DNA of 64,000 nucleotides from contig NZ_NFKT01000006.1 of the NCBI RefSeq assembly GCF_002160525.1, positions 62,001 through 126,000 of the forward strand, given 5' to 3'. Of the stretch, positions 55,163-63,251 are shown piece after piece. Below the pieces are notes generated by a model that saw nothing but the letters and a program-made list of their open reading frames with translations, ran no database searches and had not been told where the DNA came from. The stretch comes from Lachnoclostridium sp. An169. Its GTDB lineage: Bacteria; Bacillota; Clostridia; Lachnospirales; Lachnospiraceae. Every line of letters starts with the position of its first letter. Positions within the stretch are counted from its first letter, which is position 1. A program made the translations under genes and the position numbers.

Positions 55163-55540
55163 ATTGAGATAGTCCCGGATGGGATGGTACTTGTTTTCAT
55201 TCGCTACAATCCCGATGGCGTTATCAATCTTTTTCTCATTGGTAAGCCCATAGGTTTCTTCCAGATAAAGAAGCAGATACTTCATGTCCGTATCGTTCAG
55301 GACTGTGCTTTCCCTGTGGAAGCCGATGGGCTTTATGATGTCCTTGCGGTCGGTCAGGATGTTGTATGCGATAGCCCCGGAAAGCAGCGGGTCACGCTGG
55401 AATACGGTCAGGCAGTTCCGTATGCTCTGACGGACACCGCCTTTCTCGGTAGTTTCCAGTCCCGCCTTGATTTCCTCAACGCTCTGGGGCGGCTGCATGG
55501 CGTTCATGGTGTTTTTTAGTTCTTGCTGCGTCTGCGGCTG
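55163..55540 (-). pseudogene. Internal fragment of a VapE/virulence-associated primase-like gene
   Basis: Minus-strand reading gives NCLTVFQRDPLLSGAIAYNI, GFHRESTVLNDTDMKYLL and ENKYHPIRDYLN, the N-side part of the VapE helicase/primase domain. Homology ends on both sides: after DYLN near 55163 and before QTQQELKNTM near 55540. Walker motifs are absent. The longer open frame to 55777 is chance antisense. Confidence 0.7.
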
Positions 55541-55931
55541 CAAGCTCTGCCATGAAATCATTGAACGGTATCGCCCCGGCGAAGATGACCCACATTTGAA
55601 GGTGCTGCAAGCTGCCCATATCAGCGATGATGAGTATTTCAGCCACATGGTTCTGGATGACCTCAACCGGATTATCCGGGATATTCGGGAAGCCCACAAA
55701 AAGGACAGTGAGAGTGCGCCCCAGACCACTGTTGCCGATGAACTGAAAGAAAATCTGGAAGCGGTCGAAAATTTCAAGGGCAGCCAGGATGAAAAGTTGG
55801 TTGTCCTTTACTGCAAGCAGCTCGGCATCAACTATAAAAATCTGTCAGACGAAGAATTTCGCTGGCTGATTCGGATTCTCAAAAAATCAAAGAAAATGGG
55901 AACGCCTATCAGCCAGAGGAAAAAAAGGTAA
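55540..55931 (+). pseudogene. C-terminal fragment of an unidentified mobile-element protein, opposite strand
   Basis: The only plus-strand coding stretch in the element. From about 55540 it reads HEIIERYRPGEDDPHLKVLQ, then LDDLNRIIRDIREAHKK and a basic end MGTPISQRKKR before TAA 55931. Coding quality is good, but no start codon or N-terminus is present; it abuts the VapE fragment head-on. Not recognised. Confidence 0.6.
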
Positions 55932-56027
55932 GGAAAAACCGCTGTTGCATGGTTTGTTGGCTCCCATGTAGCAGCGGTTTGTGCTGTGGTTATTCAGTTG
56001 AAAATCAGAATGGCAAACTGGAATTGT

Positions 56028-56573
56028 CTAAAATAGTAAAGCCGTACCGCTTACGATTTTTTCTTTTACTGCTGAAACAGTATCTTTGATTGAGTGCGCA
56101 GTTGTATCTATAACATTTAATTCATAGATTCCTAAATTAGAAAATTGTTTCCACATTGTTTCAACTAATTCAACATTTGTTTCTCTATCTAACTTTGAGC
56201 GTTCGATAGCTCGCTTCATAGTTTCTTCTTTACTTGCCCTTAAAACGATATAGTGTACTTCATAATGCTCTTGAACAATGTTGAGCCACGGCTCTAAAAA
56301 CCACGGTCCTACAATGCCATCTACAATTACATCATATCCACCACGAACATATCGCTTCGCAGCTTCTAAAAATGCTTCAATGACAACCAAATTTTGCTCA
56401 TTTGATTCTGGCAAATGTGGTGGTATTGCCCCTTTACTCAAATAATGGTAAAAGTCATCTGTGTGCATATGCACAGACTTTTCTAAATCTGATTCTTTTG
56501 CAACAGCAGATGCCGTTGTAGTTTTCCCTGTTCCCGGCGAACCTGTGATTACAATAATTCTACCTTGATTCAT
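56028..56573 (-). CDS. P-loop kinase/ATPase of unknown substrate
   Basis: 181 residues. Walker A GSPGTGKTT at residue 10, a lid-like RASKEETMKRAIERSK near 128, and HMHTDDFYHYL near 37, as in small-molecule kinases (shikimate or chloramphenicol-phosphotransferase-like). A substrate phosphotransferase or resistance enzyme is possible, not shown. First of three AT-rich cargo genes of similar composition; minus strand, 35 bases after the GNAT gene. Confidence 0.72.
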   Translation of the reverse strand: MNQGRIIVITGSPGTGKTTTASAVAKESDLEKSVHMHTDDFYHYLSKGAIPPHLPESNEQNLVVIEAFLEAAKRYVRGGYDVIVDGIVGPWFLEPWLNIVQEHYEVHYIVLRASKEETMKRAIERSKLDRETNVELVETMWKQFSNLGIYELNVIDTTAHSIKDTVSAVKEKIVSGTALLF

Positions 56574-56608
56574 CTATGTTTTACCTTCCCAACTTCTAAT
56601 TTTTTACA

Positions 56609-57118
56609 TCATATCCCAAAAGCCTTGTCGTACTCAATAACTCCATTTAATTTGTTTTGACTTCCGTTAAGATTAAGTGCCATAAAACTTTCATCGTCAA
56701 CTTCAAATGGCGCTTTTATTCCACACTCACTTGCCGGAATATATCCTGCCTTTGGATAGTATTTGGAATGTCCCAAAACAACTGAATATTCATATCCCAA
56801 TTTATGTGCTATACTGTGTCCTTCTTTCATCAAAGATAATCCGATTCCCCTGTTCTGATAATCGGGTAATACAGAAAGAGGGGCAAGCGCAAGAACCTCA
56901 ACCCCTTGAACAACTGCTTTTGTAAAAAGAATATGTCCTACAATTTTTTCGTCCTCGACAGCAACAAGAGAAAGTTCCGGAATAAACGATTTGCTTTTTC
57001 TTAACGCAGCAACTAAGTTCTGTTCATTTCCATCTGTATATTCAGCATTTTCAAATGCTTCTTTTACAACATGATATACCGTATCATAATCTTCTGGTCT
57101 TTCTTGTCTTATAATCAA
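56609..57118 (-). CDS. GNAT family N-acetyltransferase
   Basis: 169 residues from TTG 57118, which lies seven bases after GGAGGT; the ATG at 57133 is part of that ribosome-binding site and so is not the start. The acetyl-CoA loop is LPDYQNRGIGLSLMKEG (about residues 77-93), with the following AHKLGYEYSVVLGHSKYY typical of YhbS-like enzymes. The substrate may be a small molecule or protein N-terminus. Part of the element cargo. Confidence 0.88.
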   Translation of the reverse strand: MIIRQERPEDYDTVYHVVKEAFENAEYTDGNEQNLVAALRKSKSFIPELSLVAVEDEKIVGHILFTKAVVQGVEVLALAPLSVLPDYQNRGIGLSLMKEGHSIAHKLGYEYSVVLGHSKYYPKAGYIPASECGIKAPFEVDDESFMALNLNGSQNKLNGVIEYDKAFGI

Positions 57119-57178
57119 AATAGATACCTCCATAGTTTTAAGTTTTTTTACAATTACAGGAAATAGCAAATCTACTAT

Positions 57179-58363
57179 CTACCTCTCAATTTTTATGGCT
57201 CTGACAATGATAATATCCGGGATTTCTTTATTAAAATAGCATTCTTCGTAAAATCCGTCTATGACAAAACCAGTATCAAAACACAGATTAAAAATATCCT
57301 GTAAAGAACGATGATAATAACATTGTTTTTGTGGCTGTCCTTCAATCGCAATATCGTAATAGCTGTGCGGCGTCATATATTTTTCTGTAAGCGTTACAAA
57401 ACAGGGGTGCTGTGTCGCAAATACAAATACTCCGTTATCCTCAAGCAATTTATAAACAGAGGTAAAAAGCGGCTTAATGTCTGTAATATCCATGACCGCC
57501 ATGTTTGAGACTGCTTTTGTAAATGGCTTATTTCTTTTTAATGCCATCAGACTTGTTTCATTCGTAGCGTCTGCTACACAAAACTCAATGTGATCAGCAT
57601 ACCGTTTTTGGCGCTTTTTTGCCAGTTCCACCATTTTTTCACTATAATCAAAAGCCAAAACAGAGACAGCTTTTTCTGCAAGATATGCAGAATAATTTCC
57701 ATTCCCACAGGCAATATCTAAAATATAATCTGTTGGATCAGGATTTAGAAGCTCTGTTACTTTTGGACGGACAACTTCTCTGTGAAAATCATTTGATTCA
57801 TCCCCCATTGAACAATCCCAAAATTCAGCGTTCTGATTCCAGATTGCTTTACTTTCTTCTTTTGAATACTGTATAATATCCTCTTTCTGCAAAATTACTT
57901 TTTCCCCTTCGCCGCATGGCTCCTGAAATGCGTGATAATGATGTTCCAATATTTCATCTGTTATCACAAACGGCGAATTGGCATTTAAGACCTGATTTCT
58001 TTTATATAGTCTTTTTTGCAAAAGCTCCTTACTGGCTTTCATATAGACAAGTTCCGTTTCAGCGCCTGCTTTTTGGATCAGCTCTTTATAAAAATTCCGA
58101 TTTTCCTTACTCCAGAAACTAAAATCAATCACAACGTCTTTTCCCTGCTGAATCAGGGACAGCAGCTTTTTTTGAAGCGCAGCCTCCACCTGCTCTGACA
58201 ATTTTTCATATTGTTCTTCCGGATAATCAATTCCCTTTCTCCCATAAAGTTTCCACATTTCTTCATCAATGGAAAGTCTGATATATCCTTCCTGTTCTTT
58301 TTTCTTGGCGTAAGTAGTCTTTCCAGAACCACATACGCCGCACATCATAATAACTTTGCTCAT
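57179..58363 (-). CDS. Fusion of a P-loop kinase and a SAM-dependent methyltransferase
   Basis: 394 residues from ATG 58363 after AAAAGGAG. Residues 1-165 form a zeta-toxin/PNK-like P-loop kinase: Walker A GVCGSGKTTYAKK near residue 8, VVIDFSFW near 82 and an arginine-rich lid LLQKRLYKRN. Residues 170-394 are a class I methyltransferase with motif I YILDIACGNGNYSAYLAE near 210, the acidic end of strand 2 in VLAFDYSE, and NMAVMDI as motif IV. A single polypeptide carrying both activities suggests sequential phosphorylation and methylation of one small molecule, as in antibiotic modification. Target unknown. Confidence 0.8.
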   Translation of the reverse strand: MSKVIMMCGVCGSGKTTYAKKKEQEGYIRLSIDEEMWKLYGRKGIDYPEEQYEKLSEQVEAALQKKLLSLIQQGKDVVIDFSFWSKENRNFYKELIQKAGAETELVYMKASKELLQKRLYKRNQVLNANSPFVITDEILEHHYHAFQEPCGEGEKVILQKEDIIQYSKEESKAIWNQNAEFWDCSMGDESNDFHREVVRPKVTELLNPDPTDYILDIACGNGNYSAYLAEKAVSVLAFDYSEKMVELAKKRQKRYADHIEFCVADATNETSLMALKRNKPFTKAVSNMAVMDITDIKPLFTSVYKLLEDNGVFVFATQHPCFVTLTEKYMTPHSYYDIAIEGQPQKQCYYHRSLQDIFNLCFDTGFVIDGFYEECYFNKEIPDIIIVRAIKIER

Positions 58364-58406
58364 AAAACTCCTTTTCTTTTTCCGAAACGGCATCTATCAA
58401 TTTGCA

Positions 58407-58865
58407 CTACACAACAGAAAGTTCTTCAATCGCTTTATCTAAAAAAATCATACCGTCCAGATGTTCCAGCTCATGGCAGAAGCATTTTGCCATTTCATCT
58501 TCTCCGTCAACTATAATTTCCTCTCCATATTCATTGAGTGCCTGAATCGTGACCTTTTGTGGACGAATTGTTTTTACAAAACGGTTCGGGAAACTAAGGC
58601 ATCCCTCAACACATTCCTGCACACCGCTTTGGCTTATCATTTTCGGATTTACAAGTTTTAATCGTGTATCGTTAAAATCAATGACAACCAACCGTTTCAA
58701 AACGCCAACCTGATTTGCTGCCAGTGCAGCTCCATTTTCTGTTTCATGTAATGTATCAAGCATATCATCTAAGAGCTGCCTGATTTTATCATCAACTTTT
58801 AGGACAGCTTTACATTTTTTTCTTAATATAGGGTCGCTGTCATAACGAAGAAATCTTGTTGCCAC
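58407..58865 (-). CDS. def: Peptide deformylase (element-borne second copy)
   Basis: A 152-residue Fe/Zn hydrolase removing the formyl group from nascent proteins. The three motifs are present with changes: GAALAANQVG (motif 1, usually GxGLAAxQ), EGCLSFPN (motif 2) and HELEHLDG (motif 3, HExxH). Metal ligands Cys, His and His are kept, so it is probably active. Carried in mobile cargo beside an XRE regulator, it may act as a resistant copy against deformylase inhibitors such as actinonin; this is inference. Its start overlaps the end of the XRE gene by 26 bases. Confidence 0.88.
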   Translation of the reverse strand: MATRFLRYDSDPILRKKCKAVLKVDDKIRQLLDDMLDTLHETENGAALAANQVGVLKRLVVIDFNDTRLKLVNPKMISQSGVQECVEGCLSFPNRFVKTIRPQKVTIQALNEYGEEIIVDGEDEMAKCFCHELEHLDGMIFLDKAIEELSVV

Positions 58866-59103
58866 TTTTTACCTCCTGTCTGCTGCTGTCAGCTCTTGAT
58901 TTTCTCAAACTTACATCAAATAAAAATACCTCCTCAATGGCACACTCAAATACTTTAGAAATATCATATGCAAGCCAGATAGATGGTTCAAATTTTTCTG
59001 TTTCTATGGCATTTATCGCCTGCCTTGAAGCTCCAACCAGTTCTCCTAATTGCTCTTGCGTCAGCCCTCGCTGTTCTCGCAATTCTTTTATTCTGTTTTT
59101 CAT
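58840..59103 (-). CDS. XRE-family repressor of the deformylase operon
   Basis: 87 residues from ATG 59103, four bases after TTTTGGAGGA. The HTH KELREQRGLTQEQLGELVGA at residues 5-24 is followed by SRQAINAIETEKFEPSI, the short YozG/HigA-type form. Residues 60-87 are polar. It is translated just ahead of def, and its own promoter carries a large palindrome (59117-59171), so it almost certainly autoregulates. Confidence 0.9.
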   Translation of the reverse strand: MKNRIKELREQRGLTQEQLGELVGASRQAINAIETEKFEPSIWLAYDISKVFECAIEEVFLFDVSLRKSRADSSRQEVKSGNKISSL

Positions 59104-59116
59104 AGTTCCTCCAAAA

Positions 59117-59171
59117 GTAAGGTTAACATTACAACAATTATATATATTTTTTCTTGTAATGTCAACCTTAC
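59117..59171 (-). promoter_or_regulatory. Consensus promoter flanked by an 18-bp inverted repeat (operator)
   Basis: On the minus strand: TTGACA (59165-59160), 17 bases, TATAAT (59142-59137), an exact sigma-A consensus. GTAAGGTTGACATTACAA (59171-59154) covers the -35 and its complement (59134-59117, one mismatch) covers the start of transcription. Classic arrangement for repressor dimers bound on both sides of polymerase. Confidence 0.85.
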
Positions 59172-59251
59172 ACCCATTTTCTGTTACACAAATATTTATA
59201 AAAACAGGAAACGATACCATGTTTCAGATATCGTTTCCCTATATCATACCC

Positions 59252-59629
59252 TTATGAATAGATCATCTCATGCAGAACAATTTCTTCTGCCCGGTTACGG
59301 ATGTTATTGCAACGCTGCACCCATTCCATTTGAGAAGTACGCTTTAATTCCTCTGTCACGCCCTCGGTAGCTTTCATCTGCTCCATGATAGTGTCTAACC
59401 GTTCCTGTGCCTGTTCGTTCAGGTCTGCAAGATATGTCCACAATTCTCCGGTCAGTATCAGTGTGTTCAATCTGGCTGGGTGGACTTCTCTTAAATATTC
59501 CCGGTGCATCCGTCCGTACTTTCCGATAGGACGGTGTTCCTCCGGCAGCTTCAAATCTGGGATATAGTAATCTCCGACAAGGATATAATCAATTCCGTTT
59601 TCTGTTATTCTTGGTTTCAATTCGCTCAT
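59252..59629 (-). CDS. TnpV family transposon-encoded protein
   Basis: 125 residues from ATG 59629 (GAGGAG upstream). KPRITENGIDYILVGDYYIPDL and RPIGKYGRMHREYLRE are characteristic of TnpV, named from Tn4451. Helical C-terminus. Function unknown; a marker of Clostridial mobilizable transposons. Confidence 0.85.
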   Translation of the reverse strand: MSELKPRITENGIDYILVGDYYIPDLKLPEEHRPIGKYGRMHREYLREVHPARLNTLILTGELWTYLADLNEQAQERLDTIMEQMKATEGVTEELKRTSQMEWVQRCNNIRNRAEEIVLHEMIYS

Positions 59630-59763
59630 ATTTTTAATCTCCTCATTCTGGCTTATTTTTTGCAAGTCTGACTCTCCAGAAATATTGGTAAATCATTGGT
59701 AAAATTGAGAATGAAACATAAGAACTACTATTTATAGAAGTATTTAAGACGATTTGAGACTTT

Positions 59764-59814
59764 TTATTCTGAACAGTAAATCCTGCCATGACATACGAAT
59801 AGTATTTTTATCAT
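59764..59814 (-). pseudogene. 17-codon stub resembling the phosphatase N-terminus at the right junction
   Basis: The minus strand from 59814 reads MIKILFVCHGRIYCSE and stops. The first 10 residues equal those of the intact phosphatase; after the 24-bp core the DNA still resembles it for about 28 bases. It marks the right attachment site. Confidence 0.75.
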
Positions 59815-59940
59815 ATCTTTTATATCCTTTCCTCTTTTTTGGCGCTGTTCTTCAGCACATAAGGGATACCCAGGAGGGTGTTTCATAAGCCTTCAAACCT
59901 TGATACAATCGGACATTAGCAGTTCGATTGACATGTATTA

Positions 59941-60070
59941 CGGGCTTTCCGGCGCTTTTTTCAATTTTTCTGTTTTTCCCCAAACCTACGCTATTCTTCG
60001 TAAATCTACGCAGATTTACGGGCAAATGGTGTAGTAAGTGTTGTAATAACTCGGTGCGGTTTCAACCTGA
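59941..60070. repeat. Right copy of the int-side arm repeat
   Basis: 124 of 130 bases equal 48266-48395, including the palindrome (59999-60020). It is separated from the 24-bp core by extra bases not present at the left end and is not followed by an integrase gene, only by other DNA: a relic of a second element. The rest of 59630-60088 holds no gene. Confidence 0.85.
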
Positions 60071-60088
60071 CTTTTTCAGACTCACTAC

Positions 60089-60568
60089 TTAACTCAAATC
60101 AAAAAGAACGCTTTCATAGTCCTTTACGAAATACTTTATATTTGTGCGTCCTTTCTGAATAATTGTGTGCCCTTCTGCTTCTAGCTTTTCCTTCTGTGCT
60201 TCTACACCGCCGGGATATTTTGCGTTCAATTCCCCGTTTGCCTTTAAAGTTCGCCAATATGGGGTTTCATCTTCGGAACGCTGGTAACTCGCCCATGCTG
60301 CAATAGATACAAAAATCCCGGCTGTGATAGGCTCTGTGAAATCCGCCCCATTCAGTTCAGCAAAATATTCACGGATTTTTCCGACAGTGATTACTTTGCC
60401 ATAAGGAATTAGTTTCATCACCTTGTCATAGTCGATTGGTGGGGCAAAGTACATTCGGTTTCCGCCATATTTCTCAATGCTTTTCTGGTCGGTAATGGTT
60501 TGAAATTTAGGCATATCCTTGCTATCGTGTAGCATGGCATTAAAATCTTTTTTATCTTCATTCGCCAT
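60089..60568 (-). CDS. Alkyltransferase-like (ATL/MGMT DNA-binding domain) protein
   Basis: 159 residues from ATG 60568 after GGAGGTG. Residues 50-140 follow the DNA-binding fold of O6-methylguanine methyltransferases: LIPYGKVITVGKIREYFAEL, then TPYWRTLKANGELN and VEAQKEKLEAEG. The catalytic PCHR cysteine is absent, as in ATL proteins that flag damage for repair. The N-terminal 40 residues are unassigned. Last gene of the DUF2089 operon-like run. Confidence 0.65.
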   Translation of the reverse strand: MANEDKKDFNAMLHDSKDMPKFQTITDQKSIEKYGGNRMYFAPPIDYDKVMKLIPYGKVITVGKIREYFAELNGADFTEPITAGIFVSIAAWASYQRSEDETPYWRTLKANGELNAKYPGGVEAQKEKLEAEGHTIIQKGRTNIKYFVKDYESVLFDLS

Positions 60569-60605
60569 CTCTCAACACCTCCTGACCTAATTATAATGAT
60601 ATAGG

Positions 60606-61040
60606 CTATTTCATGCAATGAGACGGTTTGAAAATCAGCTTGAATTTTTTGCCTGATATTGGATATAACTCAACGGTCAAAGCGAAACTTGAATAGCACG
60701 GCAATTTTGCAAAAGGCATTGAATGTGTACTGGATATGCACTTTGGGTGGGCTACAATGTCTTTTGCTTTCATGCGTTCCATTTCCGCTTGTTTTATTTT
60801 TCGATATTTGTCTCGGCCTGTTCCCCAATCTCCGAAAAACAGAGTGTTTAAAATGACGAATGGGAACAAATATCTCGTTTCCAGGGGAATCCGACCACTG
60901 GCAAAAAGACAGATCGTTCCAACAAGAATTAGGGCGGGAATGATTCCGCCCCAAAGAGGGCTTTCTAATTTCGTACACAAAAGGTATTCAGCAATTAAAA
61001 GTATCGCAGCAACAATAAATCCAATAAGTAATTCAGACAT
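60606..61040 (-). CDS. Small membrane protein with an abnormal C-terminus
   Basis: 144 residues from ATG 61040 (GAGGAG). Four hydrophobic helices to about residue 75, then a basic helix ending MERMKAKDI, the same ending as its neighbour (EKMKAKDIN), so it is a paralogue of the 92-residue protein. The last ~50 residues after KAKDI run over a scrap of the element HTH gene (60670-60720, other frame). The natural stop seems lost by a junction at about 60750. Confidence 0.6.
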   Translation of the reverse strand: MSELLIGFIVAAILLIAEYLLCTKLESPLWGGIIPALILVGTICLFASGRIPLETRYLFPFVILNTLFFGDWGTGRDKYRKIKQAEMERMKAKDIVAHPKCISSTHSMPFAKLPCYSSFALTVELYPISGKKFKLIFKPSHCMK

Positions 61041-61054
61041 TTTCAAAACTCCTC

Positions 61055-61333
61055 TCAGTTAATATCTTTTGCCTTCATTTTTTCAATTTCTTTTTTCCTG
61101 GCTGCCATCTGACCTTCAATCCAAAACAGAATGAAAATAAGTGTCGGGAAAACAATCATTTTCCAGTCTTCACCGAAATTGATTTTCCCGTTGGAAAATA
61201 AGAAGATGAGCAGTGCGATCCACAAAAGCGGAATTATGCCGCCTAAATACCAGAATTTGGGGCTTCTTCGACACAACCAGACGTGAAATATGATGATAAT
61301 AATTGCAGCAATCAGTGTAATGACCGTATTCAT
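61055..61333 (-). CDS. Small membrane protein
   Basis: 92 residues, three hydrophobic segments (about 1-18, 24-48 and 57-74) and a basic C-terminal helix ending KMKAKDIN. It overlaps the DUF2089 gene by ATGA. Pairs of small membrane proteins after a DUF2089 regulator are common in Clostridia. Function unknown. Confidence 0.65.
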   Translation of the reverse strand: MNTVITLIAAIIIIIFHVWLCRRSPKFWYLGGIIPLLWIALLIFLFSNGKINFGEDWKMIVFPTLIFILFWIEGQMAARKKEIEKMKAKDIN

Positions 61334-61632
61334 GATGGTTTCTCCTTCTCCTGCTTATATTTTTCAATAATGATTTTCGCGGTTTCCAGATCAATCCGGG
61401 AGTCAACTGCCAATCCTTTGATGAATGCTGAAAATGGCTCTTCTTCCTTCTGGTCGCTCAGTTCAATTTTCTGAATGAGTTTATCCAGTCTGAGCCGGAC
61501 TGTCGGATAGGAAACTTCATACAAACGTGCAATCTCTTTCAATGAACCTGATTTCAAAACGAAGTTCTTTAGAAAGGCTGCGTCCTCTGGCTCCAATGCC
61601 AGTATCCACTGAGGGATTTTGTCTATTTCCAA
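61330..61632 (-). CDS. DUF2089 family regulator
   Basis: 100 residues from TTG 61632, seven bases after AAGGAG. ALEPEDAAFLKNFVLKSGSL then EIARLYEVSYPTVRLRLDKL is the helix-turn-helix of DUF2089; the zinc-ribbon seen in longer members is lacking. It heads a run with two membrane proteins, which it probably controls. Confidence 0.82.
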   Translation of the reverse strand: MEIDKIPQWILALEPEDAAFLKNFVLKSGSLKEIARLYEVSYPTVRLRLDKLIQKIELSDQKEEEPFSAFIKGLAVDSRIDLETAKIIIEKYKQEKEKPS

Positions 61633-61966
61633 ATCAATTCTCCTTTCTTATTGTTTTTAATAATATTAAATATAACATAAATAAAATTAAAGTCAATAGA
61701 AAAGTATAAATAATTTTTGAGAACGTCGATGATGTATTTATTGACATAAAGAAAGCGCCGATACTCCTTTATAAGAAGAATACTTTTCGTGTCTGCCAAA
61801 CGGCGGATTTTCGTCTTTTATCGTAATACAGCAGAATGTCCTGTTTTCTGGGCGTCTTTAGCAAAGCTGTTTTCTCCCTGTTTTCTGCGATTTACTGTTC
61901 GATGTCATAATGGGCAGTGCCGGATACTATATTAGTAACAGACGATTAGATTTGGGAGAGAGTGCA
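61633..61966. other. 334-bp intergenic region between the DUF2089 gene and dacA
   Basis: Strongly AT-rich near 61650-61720, which probably carries the minus-strand DUF2089 promoter. TTGACA at 61741 has no -10 at proper spacing. ATACTATATT near 61924 could supply dacA. No gene seen; the far end of the second, degraded element may lie here. Confidence 0.4.
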
Positions 61967-63175
61967 ATGAAAAAAGTTCTGGCATGGATTCTCAGCTTTG
62001 TCCTTATGTTCGGATGTATGGGAATTTATCCGCAGAAAGGAGCGACAGCATCTGCCGAAGGCGATGCAACTGAGGAGACGCAGGAGACATCCCCTGCGGT
62101 GGAAATCAGTGCTCCGTCCGCCATCCTTATGGAAGCTTCCACAGGCACGGTTCTTTATGAAAAGGATGCCGATACGCCCAGACCGCCTGCCAGTGTAACC
62201 AAAATCATGACCATGCTTCTGATTTTTGAAGCGCTGGAGCACGGGGATATCGGTCTTCAGGATGAGGTGACGACCTCGGAGTACGCGGCTTCCATGGGAG
62301 GATCCCAGGTGTTCCTGGAGCCGGGGGAAGTGCAGACCGTGGAGACGCTCCTGAAATGTATTTCCGTAGCCAGTGCGAACGATGCCTGTGTTGCCATGGC
62401 TGAGTACATATGCGGAAATGAAGAAGAGTTTGTACGCAGGATGAATGAGCGGGCAAAAGAACTGGGAATGGAAAATACGAATTTTGTCAACTGCAACGGA
62501 CTGGATGCAAATGGGCATGTGACCAGTGCCCGTGATATCGCCCTCATGTCCCGGGAGCTGATTACGAAACATCCGCAGATCCGGGATTACTGTATGATCT
62601 GGATGGAGAATATTACCCATACGACAGCAAAGGGAACATCTGAATTCGGTCTGACCAATACAAATAAACTGGTCCGTCAGTACGAGTATGCCACCGGACT
62701 TAAGACCGGTTCCACGGGAGAAGCAAAATTCTGTGTTTCTGCCACCGCTGAGAAGAACGGCGTGGAGCTGATTGCGGTGATTATGGCTGCGGAAAATTCC
62801 AAAATCCGTTTTCAGGACGCCGTCACTCTGCTGAACTATGGATTTGGAAAATGCCAGCTCTATGAGGACAGTGAAATGCCCCGGCTCGAAGAGGCAGAAG
62901 TGAAGGGAGGAGTAAGAGAGAGCGTCCCCCTGGAGTACAGCGGAACGTTTTCTTATCTTGACACATCGGGTGCCAACCTGAACCAGATCGAGAAGAAAGT
63001 GGAAATGAAGGAAGATATTTCCGCACCTCTGAAAAAGGGTGACGCAGTGGGGAGAATTGTCTACACACTGGAAGAAACCGAGCTTGGAAGCGTGGACATC
63101 ATTGCCGCAGAGGATGTGGATAAGGCGGGGTTTACGGATTATTTCAAGAAGGCGGGAGATGCATGGCGTCTGTAA
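61967..63175 (+). CDS. dacA: D-alanyl-D-alanine carboxypeptidase (penicillin-binding protein, DacA type)
   Basis: 402 residues from ATG 61967 after GGGAGAG; the GTG/ATG at 61910 has no RBS. A signal peptide of about 30 residues exports it. Active-site motifs: SVTK (S76, K79), SAN near 136 and KTG near 246. A C-terminal DacA-type beta domain follows (about 300-385), but there is no evident membrane-anchoring amphipathic helix. It trims the terminal D-Ala from cell-wall pentapeptides. Confidence 0.94.
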   Translation: MKKVLAWILSFVLMFGCMGIYPQKGATASAEGDATEETQETSPAVEISAPSAILMEASTGTVLYEKDADTPRPPASVTKIMTMLLIFEALEHGDIGLQDEVTTSEYAASMGGSQVFLEPGEVQTVETLLKCISVASANDACVAMAEYICGNEEEFVRRMNERAKELGMENTNFVNCNGLDANGHVTSARDIALMSRELITKHPQIRDYCMIWMENITHTTAKGTSEFGLTNTNKLVRQYEYATGLKTGSTGEAKFCVSATAEKNGVELIAVIMAAENSKIRFQDAVTLLNYGFGKCQLYEDSEMPRLEEAEVKGGVRESVPLEYSGTFSYLDTSGANLNQIEKKVEMKEDISAPLKKGDAVGRIVYTLEETELGSVDIIAAEDVDKAGFTDYFKKAGDAWRL

Positions 63176-63185
63176 GAAAAACCTC

Positions 63186-63215
63186 TTGTCGCAGGCGGGG
63201 AAGATAGACTATAAT
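63186..63215 (+). promoter_or_regulatory. Promoter of deoC
   Basis: TTGTCG (63186-63191), an 18-base spacer and TATAAT (63210-63215), 37 bases before the deoC start. It overlaps the region just after the dacA stop. Confidence 0.6.
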
Positions 63216-63251
63216 AGAAAAAGTACAGCGGAGAATAAGAGGAGGAACAAG

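Larger units (their letters stand above)
48205..59818. mobile_element. Integrated mobilizable element (~11.6 kb) at the 5' end of the tyrosine phosphatase gene
   Basis: Bounded by 24-bp identical direct repeats (48205-48228 and 59795-59818) starting ACGAATAGTATTTTTATCAT, which cover the start codon of the phosphatase gene. Backbone genes, all minus strand: int, xis, DnaC-like, RepA-like, Cys-rich protein, relaxase, mobC, HTH and sigma-like. No VirB4, coupling protein or mating-pore gene is present, so it needs a helper for transfer. Cargo: P-loop kinase, GNAT, kinase-methyltransferase, deformylase/XRE and TnpV. The backbone is GC-rich and the cargo AT-rich, showing separate origins. The exact crossover point is not resolved. 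Confidence 0.8.

Noticed and set aside
55094-55519. Plus-strand open frame of 141 codons
   Set aside because: It is the antisense of a VapE fragment whose minus-strand reading matches the family; the plus reading has no RBS or recognisable motif.
48205-59818. A full integrative conjugative element
   Set aside because: No VirB4, VirD4/TcpA, VirB6 or other mating-pore genes were found, so only mobilization, not self-transfer, is supported.
60670-60978. Minus-strand open frame ending FKFRFDR
   Set aside because: Only the last ~17 codons resemble the element HTH gene; the rest is out of frame with the membrane-protein gene. Treated as a gene scrap, not a gene.
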